This document shows positions 1 through 10,600 of a DNA stretch of 64,000 nucleotides, piece after piece. The stretch comes from Duncaniella dubosii (GTDB taxonomy: Bacteria; Bacteroidota; Bacteroidia; Bacteroidales; Muribaculaceae). Positions within the stretch are counted from its first letter, which is position 1. The number at the start of each line of letters is the position of its first letter. Location: contig NZ_CP039396.1 of assembly GCF_004803915.1 (NCBI RefSeq), positions 558,001 to 622,000 of the forward strand. Reading direction: 5' to 3'. The notes below the pieces were generated by a model. It had not been told where the DNA came from. It saw only the letters and a list, made by a program, of their open reading frames with translations, and made no database searches. The position numbers were made by a program, and so were the translations under genes.

Positions 1-77
1 GCGATGAGACTCGTACACGCAAACGCCTCGACCGGCAACAGAGCCGCCATAGCCAGAAACAGTGATTTCATTTTCAT
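1..77 (-). CDS. Secreted protein, N-terminal fragment (Ntn-hydrolase candidate)
   Basis: Only the first 25 or so codons lie inside the window; the gene runs off the left edge. The start ATG reads leftwards from position 77 and is followed by a typical signal peptide (MKMKSLF, then a hydrophobic stretch ending in EAFA) with a cysteine directly after the likely cleavage site (ACTSLI). In C69 dipeptidases and related choloylglycine-type hydrolases, signal cleavage exposes an N-terminal catalytic cysteine in just this setting, so such an enzyme is a reasonable guess. A different secreted protein cannot be excluded from so short a piece. A TAnnTTTG promoter box lies about 75 bases upstream. Confidence 0.45.
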   Translation of the reverse strand, partial: MKMKSLFLAMAALLPVEAFACTSLI

Positions 78-776
78 ATTTTTATATAAGGTAATTGGTT
101 TATTCGTCTATATGAGATGTCCTTTATATTAAATCGGTATACTCTCAGGCAAAGTTAAGAATTATTTTTACATTTTTGTGTGATGTGAAACTTTTTTATC
201 TAAAGTTTTGCTATTTCATAATTTATGTATAATTTCGCGTCTGAATTAGACTTTTAGCCTGATTTTGGAACTTTGTACGTTTTAAACCTGTCCTTCAGAT
301 GATTGCCGTATATCGGCAAGCCATTCTCTTCTTTTTCAGGGCTTAATGCCGCACAAAACATATGGATTAATTATTATACACAGCATCAGTAACTTCAAGA
401 CGAATGTCATGAGCGACATACAACATAACGCACAGATAATTTTACCCCCCCCGTTTGCTTTAACGCATTGGGAACCAATTATTTACCCCCCCTCCCCACA
501 GCCTGAAATCGGCCAAGATTTCGGTTTGCGGGGATTTGTTGCATAGCCCTGCCACCGGATCTGACCGGCGGGGCTTTGCTGCATTACTCCCGCCGGCGGC
601 AGCCGTCCCGCCGCCACCCTTCCAGAGGGCACTGCGGTCCACCCTCCCCTCCATTCACACAATAACTTCACTCCTCGCAAAAAAGTTAGGTATCCTAAAA
701 TTCGTTATCCGATTTTAATTATCACAACCGATCCTGCATCAACGATACACGCAGGCGGCACGTAGTAACTACATAT
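78..776. other. Long intergenic region with C-tracts and GC-rich hairpins
   Basis: I see no convincing gene here. The left part is AT-rich promoter DNA for the minus-strand gene. Runs of eight and seven C lie at 445-452 and 486-492, each preceded by TTTA. An imperfect hairpin (CCCC, then CCTGAAATC pairing with GATTTCGG) lies at 492-531. A second structured GC-rich stretch spans about 545-660. Any promoter of the pilus operon should lie in 600-770, but I could not find a clean TAnnTTTG box. Confidence 0.5.
150..157 (-). promoter_or_regulatory. Promoter -7 box for the minus-strand gene at 1-77
   Basis: Read on the minus strand this is TAACTTTG, a perfect match to the Bacteroidetes TAnnTTTG box. 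It is about 75 bases upstream of the ATG. No clear TTTG -33 box is visible, only an A/T-rich tract. Confidence 0.45.
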
Positions 777-1361
777 ATGAGATTCAAGATTCTTTTGGCC
801 GGAGTCCTTTTAGGGCTTCTGAGCCTGTGTGAAGTCAAAGCGCAAGATGCAGCCGTCAAGACCAACATCCTGTCCGACATCGTATTGTCGCCATCGGTTA
901 GCGCCGAGGTCGGACTCGCCCCAAAATGGACTTTCGAACTGACCGGGCAGCTCAACGCATGGGATGTCAACGAGCACTACTGGAAACACTGGCTCGTAAT
1001 GCCCGAAGGGCGCTACTGGTTCTGCCGCAGATTCTCAGGTCATTTTGTCGGCGCTCACATCTTAGGAGGGCAATACAACTTCGGAAACCTCGACAACAAC
1101 ATCAAGTTTCTCGGGACTGATTTCTCGAAACTCTCCGACGAGCGCCATCAGGGATGGATGTTCGGCGCAGGCGTGGCCTACGGTTACTCATGGATCATCG
1201 ACCGCCGATGGAACATCGAAGCTGAAATAGGTCTCGGATGGGTACACACGATCTACGATGTCTATCCGTGCGCCAAATGCGGCACAAAAAAGCTTTCAGG
1301 CAAACACCACAACTACTTCGGCCCGACAAAAGCCGCTATCAATCTCATCTACACATTTTAA
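777..1361 (+). CDS. DUF3575 family outer-membrane protein
   Basis: The 194-residue product has a signal peptide (residues 1-22, ending VKA before QDAAV). The rest is rich in alternating aromatic strands and ends in INLIYTF, the C-terminal phenylalanine pattern of outer-membrane barrels. The motif-level pattern (KTNILSD near the mature N-terminus, then PEGRYWF) is that of DUF3575, a family commonly found as the first gene of Bacteroidales type V pilus operons. The DUF3868 gene follows after only 11 bases, so the two are almost surely co-transcribed. The biochemical role is unknown; a part in pilus assembly or anchoring at the outer membrane is inferred from context. Confidence 0.85.
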   Translation: MRFKILLAGVLLGLLSLCEVKAQDAAVKTNILSDIVLSPSVSAEVGLAPKWTFELTGQLNAWDVNEHYWKHWLVMPEGRYWFCRRFSGHFVGAHILGGQYNFGNLDNNIKFLGTDFSKLSDERHQGWMFGAGVAYGYSWIIDRRWNIEAEIGLGWVHTIYDVYPCAKCGTKKLSGKHHNYFGPTKAAINLIYTF

Positions 1362-1372
1362 ACCCCTCATAC

Positions 1373-2884
1373 ATGCGAACCATGAAACGGATTGCAAGCA
1401 TACTTTGTGCCTTCGCCGTCGCCACACCCGCCCTCATGGCATTCAAGTCGACAGCCGACAGCACCGATATAAAGCTCTATGACATCAACGTCGCCGTCGA
1501 CGAGGCCGCTGCCAAAGTCAGAATCGACATTGACCTCGACATCGAAAAATATAGCGTCAATTCCGAACGCGAAATCATATTCACCCCCGTCATCGTGGCC
1601 GACAATCTCTCCGACAGCCTCGCGCTCGACCCCATAGTGATCGCCGGACGCAACCGCTGGTTTCACTACCTCCGCGACGGCGAGCTCGAAGACCCTCTGA
1701 CACCCATCTACCGCGCTGGCAAGAAGAACGCCCACGCCGTCTACACCCGCGAAGTCCCCTTTGCCTCATGGATGGAACAGTCGACAGTCGAGATGCGCGC
1801 CGAATCGGCCAACTGCTGCGACGCGCCCGACCGTCTCACAGGCCCGTCACCCTCAGGCAACATTCCTCTGGCACATATCGACGTGACCCGCCCGGCGTTC
1901 AACCCCGATTTCGTCTACGCCCCGCCGGTCGATGCCGGCCCTGTCATCAAGTCGCTCAGCGGATCGGCGTTCATCACCTTCATTGTCAACCGCACCGAAC
2001 TTGAGCCTGACTACATGATCAACCCTCAGGAGCTGCGCAAGATCTACAACTCCATCCAGTATGTCAAAGACGACAAGGACGCGACCATAACCCACGTCCA
2101 CATCAAGGGTTTCGCATCGCCCGAAGGTCCTTATGACAACAACGTGCGTCTTGCAAAGGGACGTACGGAGACACTCCGCCGCCATGTCCGCGACCTCTAC
2201 CACTTCCCCGACACGGTGGTCACTTCGAGCTACGACCCCGAGGACTGGGCCGGTCTCCGCAACTATCTGACCGACTCGCTCGACTTCCCGATCGAACACC
2301 GCCGTGAAATCATCGACATTGTCGACGGCCCGCTCGGCTACGATGCCCGCGACCGCGAAATCAAGGTGCGCTTCCCCAAGGACTACGCCATAATCCTCAA
2401 GGAAATCTACCCTTGGCTGCGACACTCGGACTACACTGTCGAGTATGCCATCAAGACATATACCGACATCAACGAGATACGCCACGCTTTCGAGACCGAC
2501 CCGACGCGTCTGCGCAACGTAGACTTCTACACCCTCGCGCAGACCTTCCCCGAAGGCTCTGACGAATATTGCAAGGTTTTCGAGACTGCCGTCGAGGTCT
2601 ACCCCGACGACCCGATGCTCAACCTCAACGCTGCCAACAACGATATGAAGCGCGGACAGCTCGACGAGGCACAGAGCCACCTGCTCAAAGCCGGCAACAC
2701 TCCCGAAGCCCACTATGCACGCGCAATCCTCGCGGCCAAGCGCTCCGACTACACCGAGGCCGTCAAGCGATTCAAAGCCGCCGCCGATGCGGGTATGGAC
2801 GGTTGCGACACGCTCATCAATCAGATAGGCGAGCTTAACACATATCACCCCGTGACATATCTCATCAAGCCTTCGTCTAAGTAA
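1373..2884 (+). CDS. DUF3868 / OmpA-like pilus-operon protein
   Basis: The 503-residue protein begins at the ATG at 1373 (a second ATG at 1382 is also possible) and has a signal peptide ending near ALMAF. The N-terminal 200 or so residues match the DUF3868 pattern. Residues of about 225-290 form an OmpA-like peptidoglycan-binding domain, recognised by FASPEGPYDNN followed by LAKGRTETL. The last 100 residues look like two TPR helix pairs (YPDDPMLNLNAANND, then ARAILAAKRSDYTEAVKRF). A longer upstream reading frame from 1238 overlaps the DUF3575 gene and is not the real start. In this operon the protein probably links the assembling pilus to the cell wall, which is inferred from its domains and position. 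Confidence 0.85.
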   Translation: MRTMKRIASILCAFAVATPALMAFKSTADSTDIKLYDINVAVDEAAAKVRIDIDLDIEKYSVNSEREIIFTPVIVADNLSDSLALDPIVIAGRNRWFHYLRDGELEDPLTPIYRAGKKNAHAVYTREVPFASWMEQSTVEMRAESANCCDAPDRLTGPSPSGNIPLAHIDVTRPAFNPDFVYAPPVDAGPVIKSLSGSAFITFIVNRTELEPDYMINPQELRKIYNSIQYVKDDKDATITHVHIKGFASPEGPYDNNVRLAKGRTETLRRHVRDLYHFPDTVVTSSYDPEDWAGLRNYLTDSLDFPIEHRREIIDIVDGPLGYDARDREIKVRFPKDYAIILKEIYPWLRHSDYTVEYAIKTYTDINEIRHAFETDPTRLRNVDFYTLAQTFPEGSDEYCKVFETAVEVYPDDPMLNLNAANNDMKRGQLDEAQSHLLKAGNTPEAHYARAILAAKRSDYTEAVKRFKAAADAGMDGCDTLINQIGELNTYHPVTYLIKPSSK

Positions 2885-2954
2885 CAGACACACAACGCAT
2901 TCACCGAATTTATTCAACACATTAATATATTAAACAACCAAAATTTGTCACAAA

Positions 2955-5195
2955 ATGAGAAAATTTAAATTCCTCAGCATGGCAGCAATAGCAGCCATGA
3001 TGCTCGGAGCTTGCTCCGACGACAAACTCAGCGACGGTCCTGACAGCCCGAATGGTCCCGGAACTGAAACTCAAGACGGTGTGTATTTCACCATCGACAT
3101 TGACCTGCCTAATGCAAAAAACTCCCGTAGCCAGACTGTTAATCCGGGCGACAACGGTAGCACAAGTAATTCTGGAGTAGAATATGGTAAAGACTATGAA
3201 AATATAGTTGAAAAAGCCATTATTATACTTGCTGAAGCAGAAACAAATAACTTTATAGCAGCAGCACAGATTACAAAAACAGACCTGCATGCTTTAACAG
3301 CAGACAAGTCGACTTACCAAGCTGTTTCACAGTTCACCAAGACACAACTCAGCAATTATTATAACAAGCCGAACCATAAAACAGAAGCCAATATTTTCTT
3401 GTTCTGTAATCCCACTAACGAACTTTCGAATATAGTATTTGGACATAAAGAAGGAGAAAATACTGTTGCTGGAATTGCCTCCGGCAGCAATGACTGGATT
3501 AATAAGATTGGCAATGCTACTGTAAACGACGCAATCTGGGCTAAAAGCTCATTCCTCATGTCAAATGCGCTCATAGCCACACGCGAGATTCCTCATACTC
3601 TTCAAGATTGGAATTTCTATACATCCAAGAGCAAGCCTTTCGATCTCTCAGGCACAAACGGAGATGTAAACATTGACAATGGAACAACTGATCGCGGTGC
3701 TGTAAAAGTTGAACGCGCCGTAGCTCGTTTTGACTTCAAAGACGGCTCTATCGGAGGAAAAGGATGTAATGACGAAAATGGTTACAATGGTATCAAAAAC
3801 CGTACATACGAAGTGGTATACATAACCGGAGATGACAATAAAAAGACTGCTATTGTAAACATTCAGCTTGAAAAAATGGCTCTTATAAACATGAACAAGA
3901 GCTATTATTTCCTTCGTCATGTTTCAGACAATGGAAGTCCGACAGATGCACAGATTTGTAAGCCTGAACTTCCTTGGTATGCAGTTGGAAGCGGTGCAAT
4001 CACAAAAAATGGAAATTATGTTGTCGACGCTGATTACACATGGAAGCAAAGTGTGATAACTGCGACAAAAGCCAATACCATCCCCACCACTTTTGACTAC
4101 AGCGAAGGTTTACATTACCCATTCTTCAAATCAGATGGTACAATCGACAATAATGGCAATGAGGATCGATGGGGAACAGTATCTTGTGAAGATGTCTTAA
4201 ACGGAACTGAAGACAACAATGACTCTTGGAATAGTGACGATAAAAATGATCTCGGCGATTATCGCATCTGGCGTTATGTAACCGAAAACACAATTGCCGG
4301 ACCTGTTGAATCACAGATAAATGCAATCTCTACAGGTGTTGTATTCAAGGGTAAAATGGTTGCGCCAGCTGCTGCGGTTAATTCTACTGACGCTGATATC
4401 AAAGAACTTGCTGATGCAATAAATAATACAGAAGAGTCTTTTGGCGATTCATATCGTGCGCCGATTCTTTACCTTTTTGCAGGCAATCTTTATCTTTCAT
4501 GGCCAAAAATACGCGAAGCCGCTATCAAAGCTGCTATCCCCGGATTCAAATGGGTTGCTGTTAAAGGTGAAACTGATGGCGGACATTGGGAACCCATATC
4601 CATCAACCGCAGCAACAGCCTTTACGTTGCCGTATTCGGAACAGGCGGTTTCGGAAGTGTAGATTTTAAATATAATGTTGTAGACAGCCAGACAGGCAAT
4701 GTCACTCAAGAAGGTGTTTCTATCAAATATACCGACACACTTGCAGAAAAAGTTGGTTGTGCAAACGACGCATGGAACAAATGGAACGAAGCAAGAAAAC
4801 CGGCTACTGCTGACAGTGAAGTCAAAAACGCATTTAAGAAAGCTGTAACTGATGCGAATATAACCATTTATCAGAGAAGCAAAGACAAGGATCTTGGCTG
4901 GGGTTACTATTGCTACTATTATTACTGGAACCGTCATAATGACAACCTCAATAACGGTGTCATGGGTCCGATGGAGTTTGCTGTTGTCCGCAACAACGTC
5001 TACAAACTTGCCGTAACAAAACTCAGCCAGATAGGTCATCCGCGCATTTCTGAAAATGACCCGGATAAACCCACTCCCGGAAGACCTGACGAAAAGAGGA
5101 CGTTTACCTCACCGTCACTGCACAAGTCCTTCCTTGGGTTGTACGTGTCAACAACATCGAATTCTAATCGAAACTTCCGACGAACCAAAATTTAA
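2955..5195 (+). CDS. Mfa1-like major fimbrillin, frameshifted at its C-terminus
   Basis: This is the stalk subunit candidate of a type V pilus. It is made as a lipoprotein (lipobox LGAC, Cys20), carried to the outer surface and normally matured by an arginine-type protease. The central part contains the conserved VKVERAVARFDF segment of Mfa1-like fimbrillins and the C-terminal region has FAVVRNNVYKLAV. As sequenced, the last 33 codons are out of frame. Adding one G between 5096 and 5097 restores EDVYLTV and VVRVNNIEF with a stop at 5165-5167, the usual end of this family. The open frame in the given sequence instead runs to 5195 with unrelated residues. The break is most likely a sequencing error, but if real it would remove the C-terminal strand needed for polymerisation. 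Confidence 0.88.
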   Translation: MRKFKFLSMAAIAAMMLGACSDDKLSDGPDSPNGPGTETQDGVYFTIDIDLPNAKNSRSQTVNPGDNGSTSNSGVEYGKDYENIVEKAIIILAEAETNNFIAAAQITKTDLHALTADKSTYQAVSQFTKTQLSNYYNKPNHKTEANIFLFCNPTNELSNIVFGHKEGENTVAGIASGSNDWINKIGNATVNDAIWAKSSFLMSNALIATREIPHTLQDWNFYTSKSKPFDLSGTNGDVNIDNGTTDRGAVKVERAVARFDFKDGSIGGKGCNDENGYNGIKNRTYEVVYITGDDNKKTAIVNIQLEKMALINMNKSYYFLRHVSDNGSPTDAQICKPELPWYAVGSGAITKNGNYVVDADYTWKQSVITATKANTIPTTFDYSEGLHYPFFKSDGTIDNNGNEDRWGTVSCEDVLNGTEDNNDSWNSDDKNDLGDYRIWRYVTENTIAGPVESQINAISTGVVFKGKMVAPAAAVNSTDADIKELADAINNTEESFGDSYRAPILYLFAGNLYLSWPKIREAAIKAAIPGFKWVAVKGETDGGHWEPISINRSNSLYVAVFGTGGFGSVDFKYNVVDSQTGNVTQEGVSIKYTDTLAEKVGCANDAWNKWNEARKPATADSEVKNAFKKAVTDANITIYQRSKDKDLGWGYYCYYYYWNRHNDNLNNGVMGPMEFAVVRNNVYKLAVTKLSQIGHPRISENDPDKPTPGRPDEKRTFTSPSLHKSFLGLYVSTTSNSNRNFRRTKI

Positions 5196-5218
5196 GAGTA
5201 ATCCTACAAAAAACAGCA

Positions 5219-6240
5219 ATGAAACTGTTTGGACGAAATATCATCTCATCTATCATCCCGGCGGCGTTTGCCGTCGCCGGATGGTTTCCCTTGCCTCGTG
5301 TGACGCGATCATCTACGACGATCTCGATCCCTGCGACGAGGGTCTGCGGTTACGTTTCGTCTATGACTACAACATGGAGTTTGCCAACGCATTCCCCTCG
5401 CAGGTCGACTGCCTGACGCTCCTTGTTTACGACAAAGACGGAAAATATATCGAAACCCGCACCGAATCGAGCGCCTCGCTGCTCTCAGACGAAAACTGGC
5501 GCATGCAGCTCGATCTACCTGCCGGCACTTACCGCCTCCTCGCCTATGGAGGCATGGCCTGTGACGACGCCTCGTTTAGCTTCACAGCCACCCCCGACGC
5601 ATCGCTACCGATCGAAAACGTAGGCGTTGCGATGAACCCCGGGTGCATCACATCGCCCGTCGGGACGCAGCTCCACAACCTTTTCTACGGAGCACTCGAA
5701 GTCACAGTCCCCGAAGAGTCGACCGACTACACCGAAGCGACAGTCGAGATGATGAGAGACACCAACAACATCCGCGTTGTCCTTCAGAACGTCAACAATA
5801 CCTCTGTCGACAACCGTGATTTCAACTTCTCGATCACCGCCGACAACACCCTTTTCGACTGGCAAAACAACATTATCCCCACCACCGTCACCACCTACAG
5901 CCCGTGGGCGCGCGGACAGCAGACCGCCGGAATCGACCCCGACACGGAGAAAAGTTTCGAGGTGGCCTATGCCGAGTTCAGCATCTCGCGCCTCATGGCC
6001 AACCACGAGTCACGGCTCGAAATCACCAATGCCAACGACGGATCAAAAGTGCTTTCACTTCCACTCATCAATGTGCTCCTGCTCCTCAAGAGCGACCAGT
6101 ATTCATCGATGGGTTCTCAGGAGTTTCTCGACCGCGAGAACACATGGAACATGGTTCTGTTTCTTCAGAACGGCTACTGGATCTCGACCTACATCACAAT
6201 CAACGGATGGGTGGTGCGCATCAACGACACTGACTTATGA
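5219..6240 (+). CDS. FimB/Mfa2-like fimbrial anchor lipoprotein, frameshifted
   Basis: This is the second structural gene of the pilus operon, 51 bases after the restored stop of the stalk gene. The start ATG at 5219 gives MKLFGRN and a hydrophobic signal segment, but the frame breaks at 5280/5281. Restoring one A gives MVSLASC, a proper lipobox, followed by DAIIYDDLDPCDEGLRLRF, the hallmark of FimB/Mfa2 family proteins. From there the frame is open to 6240. Members of this family anchor the pilus to the outer membrane and limit its length. The corrected protein would have 340 residues. A reading frame that opens at 5056 covers the rest of the gene but begins inside the stalk gene and is an artefact of the break. 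Confidence 0.85.
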
Positions 6241-7571
6241 CGCTTAAACGATTTGGACATATCGCCCTGTGCCTTCTTGCCGGCCTGACGGGAATTTCGT
6301 GTGACGGTGACCGCAACGCCGACACCCCTGATCCCATACCCGCCGAAAAGATGGTCAACCTGACGTTTTCAGTAGTAGCCCCCGATGCCGTCCGCCAGTC
6401 CGAATCGAGAGCACTCGTCACCACTCCTGACAAAGACAACTACTTTGAGCGGGAAGCTTCAAAATATGAGAAAATCCACACTCTCCGCATCATAATCCTC
6501 CGCCCGGGCACTGACTTCCAAGGCAAACCGGTCAAGGACTCGGACGGCAACGAGATTATCAACCCGGACACCAATAAGCCTTATGACAAAGTAGTCGAGC
6601 ACAACCGATTTTTCACATTCAACGAAAACGGTGTGGTGCGCTACGACGACATGAACATCAAGGTTCACGGTGGCGAAAACAAGACCATCTATATTCTCGC
6701 CAACGAGGAAAGCATCAACGCCAATCTTCCCGCCGGGGAGACAGTCAATCTCAGCAGCCTCACCCCCGACAGCCCATACACGGCAGACTATATCGAGAAT
6801 ATACAGATTCCTGCCGGCACAAACGGCATTCTCTATGACAACACCAACGAAAGCGGCGCTCACTATATCCCGATGTCGGAGGTCTATAAGGATGTCTACA
6901 TCGAAATGCCCGAAACTCCTGAACTCCGCGAGCAGAAAGTAGGCCCGTTTTTCATCACCCGCGCTGCGGTGAAGTTCAGCTTCAACATCAAGTCGGATTA
7001 CGGCAAAGGGCTCTACCTGAAATCGCTGACGTTCAACAGTCTTGCCGACAGGGAATATTTTCTCCCTAAAAAAACCGTGTACTCTCCGGAAAAACCGACA
7101 TTCCACAAGGTTGACAACTCCGGCTCGACCGACGGCTCCAAAAAACCGTCAGACACCAGCGACACATCCATCGACCTCTCAGGCCGGTTCATCACCGAGT
7201 ATGAAATCCCCGAGTCGGCCAATCACTCGCCGTTTACATTTAAATTCAATGGCGACAGCATTGACCTGAAAGATAAGACAACGCAAATCAGTCTGCCAAT
7301 ATATTTCTGCGAAAGCAAGTTTCTGCCTTTAGATGGAGAGACCATTGCCGACGGCAAGCCCTATTCCGTCGAACTGGTTCTTCATACAAAGTTCGGCGAC
7401 CAGACCATCGTTGCGACTTCCGAGAAACTTACGCTCGACAATCTGCCGATCCTTCCGAGAAACACACATGTAAAAATCAATATCGACTTAGGCGTAAACA
7501 AGGCTACGGTCGAGCTTGTGCCCTATACCGGCATATGGCTCGACCCCGACTTCGGCATCGACCGAAAATGA
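6237..7571 (+). CDS. Accessory fimbrillin-like lipoprotein of the pilus operon
   Basis: The 444-residue lipoprotein (lipobox TGISC, Cys22) overlaps the anchor gene by ATGA, which implies translational coupling. Its body is beta-rich with an ITRAAVKFSFNI segment like the core strand of Mfa/FimA-type fimbrillins, and it ends in a short VELVPYTGIWLDPDF tail. This places it among the accessory or tip-complex subunits that follow Mfa1 and Mfa2 in type V pilus operons. The exact position in the fibre cannot be told from the sequence. The reading frame is intact over its whole length, unlike its neighbours on both sides. Confidence 0.75.
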   Translation: MTLKRFGHIALCLLAGLTGISCDGDRNADTPDPIPAEKMVNLTFSVVAPDAVRQSESRALVTTPDKDNYFEREASKYEKIHTLRIIILRPGTDFQGKPVKDSDGNEIINPDTNKPYDKVVEHNRFFTFNENGVVRYDDMNIKVHGGENKTIYILANEESINANLPAGETVNLSSLTPDSPYTADYIENIQIPAGTNGILYDNTNESGAHYIPMSEVYKDVYIEMPETPELREQKVGPFFITRAAVKFSFNIKSDYGKGLYLKSLTFNSLADREYFLPKKTVYSPEKPTFHKVDNSGSTDGSKKPSDTSDTSIDLSGRFITEYEIPESANHSPFTFKFNGDSIDLKDKTTQISLPIYFCESKFLPLDGETIADGKPYSVELVLHTKFGDQTIVATSEKLTLDNLPILPRNTHVKINIDLGVNKATVELVPYTGIWLDPDFGIDRK

Positions 7572-7658
7572 AGCCCGCGCCTCTGCGACAGCTACCGCCC
7601 AGACATCTCCACCACCTATATATTATATAAATAGTAACAGGACGTATCCATTATCACG

Positions 7659-10600
7659 ATGAAATCGAAGATCTACGACATATTAATCACCCTCGTTTTT
7701 TCCCTTGCAGCCGTCTCCTGCGCCGAAGACCCTCTCTATGACCCTTCGTATATCGGCGAAGGTGAGGCAGAAGTCACCGCGGAGGTGACTTTCACTCCGC
7801 TCTACCCGGCTTTGAGCCGTGCGGTCACCGGCGGAACTCCGGGCGATGCCATAAAGGAAATCGAAAATCTCTGTATCGTTTTCTATAATGAAAAGAATGA
7901 ATACGTCAATCATTTCTTCTATGATGAACCGACGACTGAAAAATCGACGGCTCAACCCGACGATGTCAAATATAACGAAAATAGCCCTCACCGCGCGGAG
8001 ACTGCGACAAAGAAGGCTACAGTCAAAATCCCGAAACTTTCCTATGGAAAATATCACATCTATGCGGTGGCCAATGTGGCCAAGGAGCTGTTGACCGACG
8101 AGATTGTCGAAAATATAGAAAATCTGAAAAAATTCACTCTCGAATGGAACGAGGAAAACGTAGCTGCCAACAATCAGATGTTCGGCTACTTTTCCGCAAA
8201 TAATGCAAGCAAAGGATTCGACGCGCCCGAAATAGTCATCAATAAGAAAAACGTCACTCTCCACGCATGGATTAAACGCGCTGCGTCAAAAGTGACAGTC
8301 GCATTCGACGGCACAGGCCTTAAAGACGGAGTCGAAATCTTTATCAAATCCGTCACTATAAAAGACATCCCGAAATATTGCTATCTCAGTGCTGACAATC
8401 CTGAGACCCCTTCAGAGGATGGTGTCGCCGGTTCGGATAACGAAATCGGAAAAATCGAAATAATAGACACCCCCGACCAGATAATTACATATTATCCCGA
8501 CAATATAGACCCGACAACAGCAATTCCGGCTGAAAGCTACAATGAAAATTGGCCGGGATACGTATCAAAAACAAAGAATATCAACGGTTTTGGAGCAGAC
8601 GGACTTAAAGAGGAATGTCTGACTCTGAAAAACTTGCAGCATTACACTCTGAAACAACCAACGCGTTTTATTTCTATGAGAATCTACAAGGCAAAGGAAA
8701 GGAAGGAACACCTACCGACAAACATCAGCAGGTCAACCAGCAGGACAAGACTGATGGCGTTGTGTCTTATCCCGATGGCATAGACCCAACCAATATCTCT
8801 TGGAAAGATGCCAAGAAATACGGATCATATATAGAGGTTAAAGCCTACTATAAATCAGGAAATGAAAAAGAAGGTGAAGGTGAAATCACCTATCGCTTTA
8901 TGCTTGGCAAAGATGCTGCCCTTGACTACAATGCCGAACGAAACCATCACTATAAACTCACCCTTAAGTTCAAAGGGTGGGCTAACGACGTGGACTGGCA
9001 TATCGACTACCGAAAAGAGCCTGAGACAAAACTACGCTTTCCACATCCATTCTATATCTCCTATCTCTATGGACAGACCGCAATGATCCCTCTCGAATTC
9101 GATGCGCCAAAGGATGTTAAAATAAAAAATATCACGGCAAGAATAATAACCAACAACTGGTCTCCATTGGATTGCAAAGATGGATTCGATGGTGGCACAG
9201 CACAGCCATCTAATTGGTGGAATGGAGCCTATGCCAGATATGTAAGTACATCTAATGTTGTAAATAATAAACCATGGAACGGTTTTCTTTCACTAAGAAA
9301 ACCGGTTAACCTTGTCGCACTTCCAGAACCTAAGAATCTGGAACATAATGAGCCGTCAATTTTAAACAAAGAACATTACGAAGACGAAAATTTAGGATAT
9401 CGTTTATATTCCGCAGATGAATTAAAAATAAGTGATTATCAATTATATGAGGCTATGGATGATGATAAGCCACATGTAAGTTGGGACAATGGAACATATT
9501 ATGTAAAAATACCTATATGGACACGAGCCAGACAGCTTATTGCCAGAACTGGATATACTGGCAACAACCCTTACAACGCTTATTATCGTCAAGCCATTGT
9601 GAATGTAGTCGTTGAATTAGAAGACGGGACTATTCTTGACAGTTCTGATTCAAAAGTTACTATGAATCCGGATGATGCTATTCAGAACATAGAAGTAAAA
9701 CAGGTACACAGACTTGTAAATCCCAAAGGAATATATCGTAGTAGCAATAATACTAAGAGTTTCGATGTTGAATTAAAAGTTTTGGAAGATGATGCCGATG
9801 TCGAATTCAAAAATTTGAAAAGTGCAGGCCCATGGCGTGCATATGTCATAAGGGAATCGGATGAAAATTTCATATCACTAGAAGGATTCTCCACTGACAA
9901 AAGACCTGATACAACATCCGAAGCAGACTACACATTCAAGTATTCTGGAGATATCCTTACACGCAGGTCAATCGAAGGAAGAAATGATACCGAAATTGCA
10001 TTCCGAATAAATTTTAATGGAACATCCAACGGTGTCCCACGATATGCTATTATACGTGTAGAATACAATTATTATTCTTGTTATCATCTGATTTTTGTGC
10101 GTCAAGGCTATGAAGCTCATGACACATTTGATAACGGTATAAAGTGGTGTACAGGAAACAATATAAGCAAAGATGAAATTACCAGTAATCCGTTAGACGA
10201 AGGAACATTATTTAAATTCGGCAACTGGAACGGAATAAAAACAGGAAACAATGTAAATAGCAAAACTCCTTGGAGAAAAATAACGCCCGATAATTTTAAA
10301 GCAAAACGCCGCAAACAAAAAGCTTGAAATGACTGATTCTAAGCCGCTCACGTGGGATGAAATAACAAATGAGAATCTGCTTACAGAAACCAGTTTTCCA
10401 AAACCAGGTGGAAACCGACGCATCGCGACTATGGAGGATTACAGCACCTTAGTTCCTAAGGATCTGACGAACGCTGCAGAAGTGGAAAATTGGCATATCA
10501 AAACAGGTTACGGTATTTGCTATGGTGATGAAGCCGACAAAACAGCCAACACTATCGACGATGCATTCGGATATAAACCGGGAGGAAGCGCGACAGGTAT

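Noticed and set aside
78..776. Invertible promoter for the pilus operon
   Set aside because: I looked for a pair of inverted repeats flanking a promoter and for a nearby recombinase gene and found neither.
1853..2920. A 355-codon open frame on the minus strand
   Set aside because: It lies antisense to the DUF3868 gene. The sense strand has domain motifs and a signal peptide; the antisense product is a Val/Asp-rich shadow without known motifs.
4497..5039. A 180-codon minus-strand open frame
   Set aside because: It is the antisense shadow of the Mfa1-like gene, with an improbable Ile/Val/Phe/Cys-rich product.
5091..5100. Programmed ribosomal frameshifting in the stalk gene
   Set aside because: No slippery heptamer with downstream structure is visible, and the same kind of break occurs in many unrelated genes, so sequence error is simpler.
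5056..6240. A 394-codon frame that seems to be one long anchor gene
   Set aside because: Its first 70 or so codons lie in the stalk gene tail and the signal sequence of the anchor gene in the wrong frame. The real start is 5219 with one base missing at 5280.
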